Shown in pieces: positions 10,774 through 20,380 of a stretch of DNA of 64,000 nt. The DNA lies in contig CAVVJO010000035.1 of NCBI GenBank assembly GCA_963748545.1, positions 372,001-436,000 of the forward strand, read 5' to 3'. The notes under the pieces were generated by a model. It had not been told where the DNA came from, did no database searches, and was given only the letters and a program-made list of their open reading frames with translations. The number at the start of each line of letters is the position of its first letter. Position 1 is the stretch's first letter. The position numbers were made by a program, and so were the translations under genes. The stretch is from Roseiarcus sp963748545 (GTDB lineage Bacteria; Pseudomonadota; Alphaproteobacteria; Rhizobiales; Beijerinckiaceae).

Positions 10774-11349
10774 ATGAAGACCATGCGCGATGAAACCGCC
10801 GCCCGCTCGCCGGGATGGCATGCGACGACCATCCTGATGGTGCGCAAGGGCGACCGGGTGGTGATCGGCGGCGACGGTCAGGTCAGCATGGGACAGACGG
10901 TCGTCAAGGCGAACGCCCGCAAGGTGCGCAGATTGGCCAAAGGCGAGGTGATCGCGGGCTTCGCCGGGGCGACCGCGGACGCCTTTACCTTGTTCGAGCG
11001 GCTCGAAGCCAAGCTCGAGCAATATCCGGGACAGCTGCCGCGCGCCTGCGTCGAGCTCGCCAAGGACTGGCGCACCGACCGATACCTGCGCCGCCTCGAG
11101 GCGATGCTGCTGGTCGCCGACAAGGGCACAGGTTTCACGCTTTCGGGCGCGGGCGATGTGCTCGAACCGGAGACCGACGGGGACGGTTCGGCGATGGCGA
11201 TCGGTTCGGGCGGCAACTACGCCCTCGCCGCCGCGCGCGCGCTGATGCCGATGGCGCTCGACGCCGAGGCGATCGTCCGCCGCTCCATGCAGATCGCCGC
11301 CGAAATCTGCGTCTACACCAACACCAATCTGATCGTCGAAAGCCTCTGA
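10774..11349 (+). CDS. hslV: ATP-dependent protease, peptidase subunit HslV
   Basis: 191-residue proteasome-like peptidase that forms the proteolytic double ring of HslVU. The catalytic threonine is T18 in GWHATTILMVRKGD, so a 17-residue leader should be removed by self-cleavage. GGDGQVSMGQT, GFAGATADAFTL and GSGGNYALAAARAL are all family hallmarks. The stop lies four bases before the hslU start, so the two subunits are translated together. Confidence 0.96.
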   Translation: MKTMRDETAARSPGWHATTILMVRKGDRVVIGGDGQVSMGQTVVKANARKVRRLAKGEVIAGFAGATADAFTLFERLEAKLEQYPGQLPRACVELAKDWRTDRYLRRLEAMLLVADKGTGFTLSGAGDVLEPETDGDGSAMAIGSGGNYALAAARALMPMALDAEAIVRRSMQIAAEICVYTNTNLIVESL

Positions 11350-11353
11350 TCTC

Positions 11354-12655
11354 ATGTCGGAACTCAGCCCGCGCGAAATCGTCTCCGAGCTCGACCGCTA
11401 CATTGTCGGTCAGAACGACGCCAAACGGGCGGTGGCGATCGCTCTGCGCAACCGTTGGCGCCGCCTACGGCTTGGCTCGCCGATGCGCGAGGAGGTCATG
11501 CCAAAGAACATCTTGATGATCGGCCCGACCGGCTGCGGCAAGACCGAGATCGCGCGGCGCCTCGCCAGACTGGCCGGCGCGCCCTTCCTCAAGGTCGAGG
11601 CGACCAAATTCACCGAAGTCGGCTATGTCGGACGCGACGTCGAGCAGATCGTCCGCGATCTGCTCGAGGTCGGCATCGGGTTGACCAAGGCGAAGAAGCG
11701 CAAGGACATCGAGGCCAAGGCCGAGCTCGCCGCCGAGGAGCGGATCCTCGACGCCCTGGTCGGGGCGACCTCCTCCTCGGCGACCCGCGAATCGTTCCGG
11801 CGCAAGCTGCACGCCGGCGAGCTCGACGACAAGGACGTCGAAGTCGAACTGCCCCAGGGCTCGACGGGCACGCCGATGTTCGAATTGCCCAACATGCCCG
11901 GCGCCTCGATCGGCGCCATCAACATCGCCGACATCTTCGGCAAGGGCAATCGGACCAAGCCGAAGCGCATGACGGTCGCGGAGGCGCGGGAGCCGCTGGT
12001 GGCGGCGGAGGCCGACAAGCTCCTGGACCAGGACGCGATCGTGCGCGACGCGATCGCCGAGGTCGAGAGCAACGGCATTGTCTTCCTCGACGAGATCGAC
12101 AAGATCTGCGCCCGCGAAGGCCGCGGCGGCGCGGACGTGTCGCGCGAGGGCGTTCAGCGCGATCTTCTGCCGCTGATCGAGGGCACGACGGTCGCCACCA
12201 AGCACGGCACGGTCAAGACCGACCACATCCTGTTCATCGCATCCGGCGCCTTCCACATCTCCCGGCCCTCCGACCTCCTGCCCGAGCTTCAGGGCCGCCT
12301 GCCGATCCGCGTCGAGCTGAAATCGCTGACCGAGGACGACTTCAAGCGGATCCTGACCGACACCGAGGCGAGCCTGATCAAGCAATATGTCGCGCTGATG
12401 CAGACCGAGGGCGTGTCGCTCGAGTTTTCGGACGACGCCATCTCGGCGATCGCCCGCATCGCCGCCAAGGTCAACGGGTCGGTCGAGAACATCGGCGCGC
12501 GCCGGCTCCAGACCGTGATGGAGCGTTCGCTGGACGAAGTGAGCTTCACCGCCGCCGACCGCTCAGGCGAGACGGTGCAGATCGACGCCGCCTTCATCGA
12601 GCGCACCGTCGGCGACCTCGCCGGCAACGCGGATCTGAGCCGGTTCATTTTGTGA
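11354..12655 (+). CDS. hslU: ATP-dependent protease, ATPase subunit HslU
   Basis: 433-residue AAA+ unfoldase that feeds substrates to HslV. Walker A is GPTGCGKTE at residues 57-65, Walker B GIVFLDEIDK near 240, followed by the sensor and GARRLQTVMERSLDE C-domain. The I domain carries the usual variable insert between. The C-terminal RFIL tail is the segment that docks into HslV. Intact, directly behind hslV. Confidence 0.96.
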   Translation: MSELSPREIVSELDRYIVGQNDAKRAVAIALRNRWRRLRLGSPMREEVMPKNILMIGPTGCGKTEIARRLARLAGAPFLKVEATKFTEVGYVGRDVEQIVRDLLEVGIGLTKAKKRKDIEAKAELAAEERILDALVGATSSSATRESFRRKLHAGELDDKDVEVELPQGSTGTPMFELPNMPGASIGAINIADIFGKGNRTKPKRMTVAEAREPLVAAEADKLLDQDAIVRDAIAEVESNGIVFLDEIDKICAREGRGGADVSREGVQRDLLPLIEGTTVATKHGTVKTDHILFIASGAFHISRPSDLLPELQGRLPIRVELKSLTEDDFKRILTDTEASLIKQYVALMQTEGVSLEFSDDAISAIARIAAKVNGSVENIGARRLQTVMERSLDEVSFTAADRSGETVQIDAAFIERTVGDLAGNADLSRFIL

Positions 12656-12716
12656 CGCTGGCTGCGTCCGTCGGGAAGCGGCTCCCGCAAGAGGGTCGCG
12701 CGGAGGGAGGGCCAAG

Positions 12717-13394
12717 ATGACTTCGTTCGTTCTGGTTCCAGGGGCCGGCGGCATGGCCTGGTACTGGCATCGCGTCGCGCCGCTCCTTCGCGCCAGCGGA
12801 CACGACGTCACGGCTGTGGATCTGCCGGGCGATGATGACCGCGCCGGCCTCGAGGCGTACGCGGACATCGTCGTCGGCGCGCTTGCGGGCCGAGGCGACG
12901 CAATATTGGTGGCGCAGTCGCTCGGCGGCTTCACCGCGCCGCTCGTTTCAGCGCGCTCCCCGGTGCGATCGCTTGTCTTCGTCAACGCGATGATCCCGAA
13001 ACCGGGCGAAACCGCCGGCGCATGGTGGGGCGCGACAGGCGCAGTCGAAGCGCGGGAAGACGCGGCGGATCGGGTCGGCTACGCCAGGGCGTTCGATTTG
13101 ACGACCTATTTCCTCCACGACGTCCCGCCGGAGATTCTTCGCGGCGCCCCGCCGCCGCGCGAGGAGTCCGGCGTGGTCTTCGGCGAGCCGTGTCGATTCG
13201 AGCGCTGGCCCGACCTCCCCATGCATGTTCTCGCAGGCAGGGACGATCGGTTTTTCCCGGTCGAATTCCAGCGGCGCGTCGCCCACGACCGGCTGGGGTT
13301 GGAGATCGAGACAATACCGGGGGGACACCTTGTCGCGCTCTCGAACCCGGACGGACTGGCGGAACGCCTTCTTGGCTATGCGAACGCGTCGTAG
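12717..13394 (+). CDS. Alpha/beta hydrolase
   Basis: 225-residue alpha/beta hydrolase, cytoplasmic. It begins with the typical FVLVPGAGGMAWYWHRV strand and oxyanion turn. The nucleophile is the serine of AQSLGGF near residue 68; the acid is probably in AGRDDRFFP and the base is His in GGHLVALSNPD. It resembles the AB_hydrolase_6 esterase group; the substrate is unknown. It has a GGAGGG site before the ATG and sits 61 bp after hslU. Confidence 0.8.
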   Translation: MTSFVLVPGAGGMAWYWHRVAPLLRASGHDVTAVDLPGDDDRAGLEAYADIVVGALAGRGDAILVAQSLGGFTAPLVSARSPVRSLVFVNAMIPKPGETAGAWWGATGAVEAREDAADRVGYARAFDLTTYFLHDVPPEILRGAPPPREESGVVFGEPCRFERWPDLPMHVLAGRDDRFFPVEFQRRVAHDRLGLEIETIPGGHLVALSNPDGLAERLLGYANAS

Positions 13395-13471
13395 CCTTGG
13401 ACCGATTGTCGCGTTTGCCGCTCCCGCGCGATGACCTAGAATGAAGCGTCGCCGCCTTTAGGAGTCCGCTC

Positions 13472-13990
13472 ATGATCCCGCTGGTTCTCACCTTCGTCGG
13501 CGACGACAGACCCGGACTCGTCAACGCGGTGGCGGAAAAGATCGCCGTGTCCGGAGGAAGCTGGCTCGAAAGCCGCTCGGTTCGGCTGGCCGGCAAGTTC
13601 GCTGGCGTCGTGCGCGCCAATGTTCCTGAAAGGAACGCCTCCGCGCTCGAACAGGCCCTGCGCGATCTGGCGCCCGCGGGGCTGAACCTGACGATCGAAC
13701 GCGGCGCGCGCGACGAGGCCCCGCGCGTGTCCGAGATCGTCACGCTCGACATCCTCGGCAACGAGCGGCCCGGCATCGTGCGCGACGTGACGCAGGCGCT
13801 GAACGCCCTCGGCGTCAACATCGTGGAATTCGAGAGCGGCCTCGAAAGCGCGGCTTTCACCGGCGTCGAGATGTTCCGCGCCCACGCCCGCCTCGCCGTT
13901 CCGGAGAAGCTGCCGCTCGACGATCTTCGCAAGGCGCTCGAGCGGCTCGCCGGCGAGATTATGGTCGACCTGACCTTCGGCGACGCCTGA
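13472..13990 (+). CDS. ACT-domain protein (GcvR-like)
   Basis: 172 residues made of two ACT domains, about 1-80 and 88-168. Each begins with the signature of ligand-sensing ACT repeats: LTFVGDDRPGLVNAVAEKI and LDILGNERPGIVRDVTQAL. This is the glycine-cleavage repressor (GcvR)/formyl-THF deformylase type, which senses amino acids without a DNA-binding domain of its own. Partner unknown. Confidence 0.8.
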   Translation: MIPLVLTFVGDDRPGLVNAVAEKIAVSGGSWLESRSVRLAGKFAGVVRANVPERNASALEQALRDLAPAGLNLTIERGARDEAPRVSEIVTLDILGNERPGIVRDVTQALNALGVNIVEFESGLESAAFTGVEMFRAHARLAVPEKLPLDDLRKALERLAGEIMVDLTFGDA

Positions 13991-14082
13991 CGCCGCTTTG
14001 CGCCGTCGCCGCCCCTTGCGTCGCCGGACCGGCGTTGCGATAAGGCCGCCCTCACAAAAAAACCCTGACTGAAGCGACAACC

Positions 14083-15118
14083 ATGGCGACCTTTCCTGAG
14101 CTGGTGTTTTCCGGCGTCCAGCCGACCGGCAATCTCCACCTCGGCAACTATCTCGGAGCGATCAAGCGCTTCGTGGCGCTGCAGGAAACGCGGCCCTGCA
14201 TCTATTGCGTGGTCGATCTGCACGCGATGACCCTGCCCCACGAGCCGGCCCAGCTTGCGCGCACGACGCGCGAAGTGACCGCGGCGTTTCTCGCCTGCGG
14301 GATCGACCCGAAGATCAACGTCGTCTTCAACCAGAGCCGGGTCGCCGAGCACGCCGAACTCGCCTGGGCGCTCGATTGCGTGGCGCGCATGGGTTGGCTC
14401 AACCGCATGATCCAGTTCAAGGAGAAGGCGGGCAAAGACCGCGAGAACGCTTCGGTCGGCCTGTTCAACTATCCGGTCCTGATGGCGGCCGACATTTTGA
14501 TCTACCGCGCGACCCACGTTCCGGTCGGCGACGACCAGAAGCAGCATATGGAGCTCGCCCGCGACGTCGCGCAGAAGTTCAACAACGACTTTGCCGAATT
14601 CGATCGCGGCCCACGGCTACGGCGACGCGTTCTTCCCGCTGCCCGAGCCCTTGATCCAGGGTCCGGCGACCCGCGTCATGAGCCTGCGCGACGGCGCCAA
14701 GAAGATGTCGAAGTCCGACACCTCGGAGAATTCCTATATCGCGTTGACGGACGACGCGGACACGATCGCGCAGAAGATCCGCAAGGCCAAGACCGACCCG
14801 GAGCCGCTGCCCAGCCATCTCGACGGCCTCGCCGGCCGTCCGGAGGCGGACAACCTGGTGGGGATTTTCGCGGCGCTGACCGACCGATCGAAGGCGGACA
14901 TCGTGCACGAGTTCGGCGGCAGCCCGTTCTCGACTTTCAAGACAGCGCTCGCCGACGCCACGATCGAGAAACTCGCCCCGATCCGCGCCGAGATGCTGCG
15001 CCTCGCGGCCGATCCCGGCCACGTCGACAGGGTGCTCGCCGAGGGGGCGGACAAGGCGCGCGCCATCGCGCGGCCCAACATGGACGCGGTCAAGGACATC
15101 CTCGGACTCGTTCGCTAG
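14083..15118 (+). CDS. trpS: Tryptophanyl-tRNA synthetase (frameshifted near 14600)
   Basis: Class I aminoacyl-tRNA synthetase that charges tRNA-Trp. The HIGH-like motif is PTGNLHLGNYLG near residues 15-26 and the KMSKS loop is KKMSKSD near 205; both are intact. The frame breaks at 14599-14600, where an extra T in GAATTCG separates NNDFAE from SIAAHGYGDAFFPLPEP. Without it the protein is ~344 residues and ends KDILGLVR at 15118. Most bacteria have a single trpS, so this is best read as a sequence error. Confidence 0.9.
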
Positions 15119-15410
15119 AGGCCGGCGCGCGCGACTCGCGCGGAATTCTTTTTAACGCCGGCCAGCGCACGATGTCCTCCTTTTCAGCGGGGGCGTCATA
15201 GATGTTGGGATGATCTTGCGCGACCGCTCTATATATTGAATTCCGCCGTGTTTTCGCCCGGTCCGGACCAGGATCATGGTTAACGACTTTGGGGCGAACA
15301 TTTCGTAAGTCTGTTCGGTAGCTGATTTCGGACCTTCCTGGCGGAGGGAGCCGGATCGGCGCGACCGCGGGGGCGTCGGCGCCCTCCCGGGCTCTCGAGG
15401 AGGCTTGTCG

Positions 15411-17969
15411 TTGCGGGGGTTCAGCGGTGGAATCTTCGCCGGACCTGGGGGGCGCTTGCAACGGCGCCGCCGAGCGCCCGTCGCCGCCGCGGCGCCGCTC
15501 ACGCTTCTGGGCGCGTTCGGCGCGCGGGCCGACGAAGCGCTTCGCGGTTTCGATCCGCCGGCTTCGGCGTCGGCCGGCTTGATCTCGGGCCCGGCCGCCG
15601 TCATCGGGCTCGCCGTCTTATTGATCGCGGCGGCGACGGCGGCGCTTTTGCATTGGGCCGCGCGGCGAGCCTGGGCGCGACGGATCAGCGCCATGGAAGC
15701 GAAGCTTGCGAACGCTTCCGTCCGCGTCGACCGCGCGGCGCTGATCGTTCGCAGCGAGCCCCAGATCGTTATCGCATGGGACCGGCCGGACGCCGAGCCT
15801 TCCATCGAGGGCGACTTCAGCATCGTCTCCGACGCGCCTGCGCCGCGCCGCGTTCTCAGCTTTGCGGCATGGTTGGAGCCGGAGGCGGCGGCCAAAGCCG
15901 AGGAGGCGGTCGAGCGGCTTCTCAGCCGAGGCGAAGCCTTCTGCCTGCCCAGCGCGAGCCTGCGTGGACGCCACCTCGAGATCGTCGGCCGCCCGGTCTC
16001 GGGCAGCGCGGTGGTGCGCATTCGCGAGGTGTCCGGCGACCGTCTGGAGGCCGCCCGGATGCGCGACAAGCTTGCGGAGACGGAGGCGAGCGTGAAGGCC
16101 GCGCGTCTCGCTCACGAGCAGGCCGCGATCCTCGCCTGGAGCCGAAATGAAGACGGGCGGATGGACTGGTGCAACGCGGCTTACGCGCGGGCCGTCGAAG
16201 TCGCGGGCGAGAACGCGGCTGTCGATCAATCCGCCGAGCTGTTCGATCCGGGCTTGCGCCGGGAGGCCGCGGCGGCGCTGCGGGAGACGGGGGTCTGGAA
16301 GCGCCGCGCCAGCGCCGTCGTCGCCGGCGAGCGCCGAACCTTCGAGGTCGCGGAAGTGAAGACGCCGTTCGGATCGTCGGGCGTCGCCTATGACGTCTCC
16401 GAGGCCGCGGCGCTGAAAGCCGAAATGGAGCGTAACGAAGACGACTATTCCCGCATGATCGACCGGCTGTCGACCGCGGTGGCGATCTTCGACAAATCGA
16501 AGCGGCTCACCTTCTACAACGCCGCCTACGCCCAGATGTGGTCGCTCGAGCCGGCGTTCCTCGACTCTCATCCGACCGACGGCGAGGTTCTCGATCGGCT
16601 TCGCACCAAGCGGCAGCTGCCGGAGCAGGCGGACTTCCGCACCTGGAAGGCCCAGCTGATGGAGGCCTATCAGGCGATCGAGTTCGAGCGAAACGGTCTG
16701 GTACCTGCCGGACGGACGGGCGCTGCGCGTCGTCACCAGCCCCAATCCGAAGGGCGGGGTGACCTATCTCTACGACGACGCCACGCAGAGCTACGCGCTC
16801 GCCTCGCAAGTCACGGCGCTCACCCACGTCCAGGGCGAGACGCTCGACGCGCTCAAGGAAGGCGTCGCGGTTTTCGGCGCCGACGGGCGGATGAAGCTGT
16901 TCAATCCGGTATTCGCCGTGATGTGGGGCCTCGATCCGGCGCTCCTTTCCGACCATCCCCATATCGACGCGATCGCGCAAGGTTGCCGGGCGTTTGCCAA
17001 GAGCCCGCGCTCTGGGACCGGCTGCGCGGCATGGTGGTCGGCCTCCACGATCATCGCGAGACCCTCGCGGTCCGGATCGACCGCGTTGACGACCTCACGC
17101 TCGACTGCGCCGCCCTGCCGCTCCCCGACGGCGCGACCCTGCTGACCTTCCTCGATGTGACGGCGAGCGCCAGCGTCGAGCGCGCGCTGACCGATCGCAA
17201 CGAGGCGCTGGTGGCGGCGGAAAAGCTGCGCAACGACTTCGTCAACCACGTATCCTACGAGCTGCGCACGCCGCTCACCAACATCATCGGTTTCACACAA
17301 CTCCTGGCGGCCGGCGGGGTCGGGCCGCTCAACCCGAAGCAGCTTGAATACGCAGGCTTCATCACCAATTCCTCGCACGCGCTTTTGGCGATCATCGACG
17401 ACATCCTCGATCTCGCCTCGATCGACGCCGGCGCGCTGGAGCTGCGTCTCGAGCCGGTCGACGTCGCCGAGGCGATGCGGGCGGCCGCGGCCGGGGTGCA
17501 GGACCGCCTGGACGAGGCGTCGATCGAACTTCGCATGGTGATCACCGACGGCGTCGGCGCCTTCGCCGCCGACGGGCGGCGCGTCCGCCAGGTGCTGTTC
17601 AATCTCTTGTCGAACGCCATCAACTATTCCGAGTCCGGCCAGACCGTGACCTTGGCGGCGATGCGGCGCATGGACGAAATCGTCTTCAAGGTGAGCGACC
17701 GCGGCCGCGGCATTCCGCCGGAGATGATCGACAAGGTGTTCGACCGGTTCGAAACCTTCCCCAACGGCTCGCGGCATCGCGGACCCGGGCTCGGCCTTTC
17801 GATCGTCAAGGCGATGGTCGAACTGCACGGCGGCCGGGTGCTGATCGACACCGCCCCGGGCGAAGGGACCACCATAACCTGCATTTTTCCTGTTGAGCCG
17901 GCCGCGGCAGGGGCCGGCTCCGAAGACGCCCGCGCCTCCGCCCTGACGAAGCCAAAGATGGCGCGGTAG
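15411..17969 (+). CDS. DivL-like atypical sensor histidine kinase (frameshifts near 16692 and 17001)
   Basis: About 850 residues: an N-terminal membrane helix (LISGPAAVIGLAVLLIAAATAALL), several PAS-like domains, then a HisKA dimerisation helix and an HATPase_c domain (N box FNLLSNAINYSESG; G1 SDRGRGIPPE; G2 GPGLGLSIVKAM). The phospho-acceptor position reads Tyr, not His: FVNHVSYELRTPL with TAC at 17256-17258. The same change defines DivL, which signals through CckA to CtrA in alphaproteobacteria. The middle is read in a wrong frame between an extra A at 16691-16693 and a lost G near 17001; the correct frame gives the PAS segment GVAVFGADGRMKLFNPVF. The start TTG 15411 has GAGGAGG seven bases upstream. 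Precedes tsaE. Confidence 0.75.
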   Translation: MRGFSGGIFAGPGGRLQRRRRAPVAAAAPLTLLGAFGARADEALRGFDPPASASAGLISGPAAVIGLAVLLIAAATAALLHWAARRAWARRISAMEAKLANASVRVDRAALIVRSEPQIVIAWDRPDAEPSIEGDFSIVSDAPAPRRVLSFAAWLEPEAAAKAEEAVERLLSRGEAFCLPSASLRGRHLEIVGRPVSGSAVVRIREVSGDRLEAARMRDKLAETEASVKAARLAHEQAAILAWSRNEDGRMDWCNAAYARAVEVAGENAAVDQSAELFDPGLRREAAAALRETGVWKRRASAVVAGERRTFEVAEVKTPFGSSGVAYDVSEAAALKAEMERNEDDYSRMIDRLSTAVAIFDKSKRLTFYNAAYAQMWSLEPAFLDSHPTDGEVLDRLRTKRQLPEQADFRTWKAQLMEAYQAIEFERNGLVPAGRTGAARRHQPQSEGRGDLSLRRRHAELRARLASHGAHPRPGRDARRAQGRRRGFRRRRADEAVQSGIRRDVGPRSGAPFRPSPYRRDRARLPGVCQEPALWDRLRGMVVGLHDHRETLAVRIDRVDDLTLDCAALPLPDGATLLTFLDVTASASVERALTDRNEALVAAEKLRNDFVNHVSYELRTPLTNIIGFTQLLAAGGVGPLNPKQLEYAGFITNSSHALLAIIDDILDLASIDAGALELRLEPVDVAEAMRAAAAGVQDRLDEASIELRMVITDGVGAFAADGRRVRQVLFNLLSNAINYSESGQTVTLAAMRRMDEIVFKVSDRGRGIPPEMIDKVFDRFETFPNGSRHRGPGLGLSIVKAMVELHGGRVLIDTAPGEGTTITCIFPVEPAAAGAGSEDARASALTKPKMAR

Positions 17970-18003
17970 AACGCATGCACCGATCCCGTCAGACGCGAAG
18001 CCC

Positions 18004-19577
18004 ATGCCTGTTTCTCCGCTGAACGACAAGGAGCCGAAGGTCTGGCGCTTCGAAACGGCGGACGAGGCCTCGACGCTCGTGCTCGCCGCCGCGCAGGCCG
18101 CCTGGCTCGAGCCCGGCGACTTTGTCGCGCTGTCCGGGGATCTCGGCGCGGGCAAGACGCTGTTCGCCCGCGGCCTGATCCGCGCGCTGGCCGACGAGCC
18201 TCTCCTCGAGGCGCCGAGCCCCACCTTCACGCTGATGCAGGTCTACGACGCCCCTCGCGGACCGGTGGTGCATGCGGACTTCTATCGCCTAAGGAGCGCG
18301 ATGGAGCTTGAAAACCTGGGCTGGGACGAGGCGATTTCGGACGCGGTGGCCCTCGTCGAATGGCCGGAGCGAATCCCTGAGGCGCTGCCCGCCGACCGGC
18401 TCGAAGTCGCGATCCGCTTCGACGCCAAGCGCGGCCCCAACTTCCGCGTGCTGGAGATGCGCGGGCGCGGCCGAATGGGCCGGCGGCTCGCGCGGGCGCT
18501 CGAGCGTCGGCACCCTCCTTCACGCGGCCGGCTGGATCGAGGCGCGGCGCGAGTTCGTGCAGGGCGACGCCTCGGTGCGCTTGTACGAGCGCCTGACCAA
18601 AGCCGACGGTTCGACCGCCATCCTGATGGTGGCGCCGCCCCGACCCGAGGGGCCGATCATCCGCTTCGGCAAGCCCTACGCCGCGATCGCCAAGCTCTCT
18701 CCCGACATTCGCGCCTTCCTCGCCATGGCGGAGGGGTTGCGGGGCCTTGGCCTCTCCTCCCCGCGCGTCCTCGCCGCGAGCGTCGAGGACGGGCTGGCGC
18801 TGATCGAGGATTTCGGCGAGGAGACCGTGGTCGAGAACGGCGCGCCGAACCCCGGCCGCTACGCCGAGGCGGTCGCGCTGATCGCCGACCTGCATGGGCG
18901 CGACCTGCCCGATGCGCTTCCCTTCGGCGACGACCTCTACCGCGCTGCCGACCTACGACATCGAGGCGATGCTGATCGAGGTCGAGCTGATCATCGACTG
19001 GTACGGTCCGGCGATCGCCCGGGCGGCGGTGCCGTCCGGGGCGCGGATGCAGTTCCTCGCCGTCTGGCGCGAGATCCTTCAGCCAATTCTCGCCGAGCCC
19101 ACGACCTGGACGCTGCGCGACTTCCACTCGCCGAACCTGCACTGGCTTTCGGGCCGGCACGGCGTCGCCCGGATCGGCCTGATCGACTTCCAGGATGCGG
19201 TGATCGGACCGCCGGCCTACGATCTCGCCTCGCTCCTGCAGGACGCCCGGGTCGACGTTCCCGACGACCTCGAGATGCGGTTCATGGCGCTCTATGTGCG
19301 CCGGCGCGCGTCCGCGAGCCCTGGCTTCGACGCCGAGCGCTTCGCCGCGTCCTACGCGGCCATGGGCGCGCAGCGCGCGACGAAAATCCTTGGGATCTTC
19401 GCGCGCCTCGACAAGCGGGACGGCAAGCCGCAGTACCTCAGGCACCTGCCGCGCATCGAGCGCTATCTGCGGCGCAACCTCGCGCATCCGTTGCTTGCGC
19501 CCTTGACGCTCTGGTATCAGACCCACCTGCCGCGCGCGCTGGGCTCCGAACCGGAGCCGGCGCCGCCCGACGTTTAA
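18004..19577 (+). CDS. TsaE / AmgK-type phosphotransferase fusion (frameshifts near 18505 and 18944)
   Basis: Two-domain protein of about 523 residues. The first ~160 residues are TsaE, the ATPase of the t6A tRNA-modification complex (Walker A SGDLGAGKTLF, then SPTFTLMQVY and HADFYRL). The rest is an aminoglycoside-phosphotransferase-fold kinase related to AmgK, which phosphorylates N-acetylmuramate in peptidoglycan recycling: FVQGDASVRLYERL, the catalytic loop LRDFHSPNLHWL and LIDFQDAVIGP. The fusion is known from Hyphomicrobiales. The frame shifts once near 18495-18512 at the domain junction and once at 18941-18945 (extra G before LPTYDIEAML). MurU follows 24 bp downstream and uses the kinase product. 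Confidence 0.83.
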
Positions 19578-19601
19578 GCGCGGCTTCGGGAACAATTCGA
19601 C

Positions 19602-20327
19602 ATGAGCGCGCCGATTCCCAAAACGGCCATGGTTTTCGCCGCGGGCCTCGGCCAGCGCATGCGGCCGATCACCGAGACGCTGCCGAAGCCCCTGGTGAAG
19701 GTCTGCGGCCGCACGCTGATCGACCATTGCCTCGACCGGCTGGCCGAGAACGGCGTCGAGACGGCGATCGTCAACGTCCACTGGCTCGCCGATCAGATCG
19801 AGGCCCACCTCCTGCGCCGCGAGCGCCCGCGGATCATCATTTCCGACGAGCGCGACCGGCTGCTCGATCAGGGCGGCGGGATCAAGCGCGCGCTCAAGCA
19901 GATCGGGCGCGAGCCGTTCCTGATCTGCAACACCGACGCCTTCTGGATCGAGGGGCCGCGCTCGAACATCGCCCGGCTCGCCCGGGCGTTCGACCCCGAG
20001 GCGATGGACATCGTGCTCCTGGTGGCGGCGAGCGCGAGCGCGGTGGGGGTCGACTGGCCGGGCGACTTCACCATGACCAATGAAGGCCGGCTCGAGCGGC
20101 GGATGGACCGCCATGTCGCGCCGTTCGTCTACACCGGCGTGGGGATCCTGAAGCCGGAGCTGTTCGCCGACGCGCCCGAGGATATCTTTCGCCTCGCCCC
20201 GTTTTTCCACGCCGCCGCAGAGAAAAACCGCCTCTACGGCGTACGTCTCGACGGCCTGTGGCTGCACGTCGGCCGTCCCGAATCGATCGCCGAGGCGGAG
20301 CGGGCGATCGAGCGGTCGATTTTCTGA
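19602..20327 (+). CDS. murU: N-acetylmuramate-1-phosphate uridylyltransferase (MurU-like nucleotidyltransferase)
   Basis: 241-residue sugar-phosphate nucleotidyltransferase. The nucleotide-binding signature AAGLGQRMRPITETLPKPLV is at residues 13-32; NTDAFW and WLHVGRP are further family marks. Together with the preceding AmgK-type kinase it would turn recycled MurNAc into UDP-MurNAc, bypassing MurA. The pairing of kinase and MurU supports this call over a generic mannose-1-phosphate guanylyltransferase. Confidence 0.82.
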   Translation: MSAPIPKTAMVFAAGLGQRMRPITETLPKPLVKVCGRTLIDHCLDRLAENGVETAIVNVHWLADQIEAHLLRRERPRIIISDERDRLLDQGGGIKRALKQIGREPFLICNTDAFWIEGPRSNIARLARAFDPEAMDIVLLVAASASAVGVDWPGDFTMTNEGRLERRMDRHVAPFVYTGVGILKPELFADAPEDIFRLAPFFHAAAEKNRLYGVRLDGLWLHVGRPESIAEAERAIERSIF

Positions 20328-20380
20328 GTGGCCCCTATCCCCCGATAGGACGAAGCACGACGCCGCGCCGCAGGTCCCGA

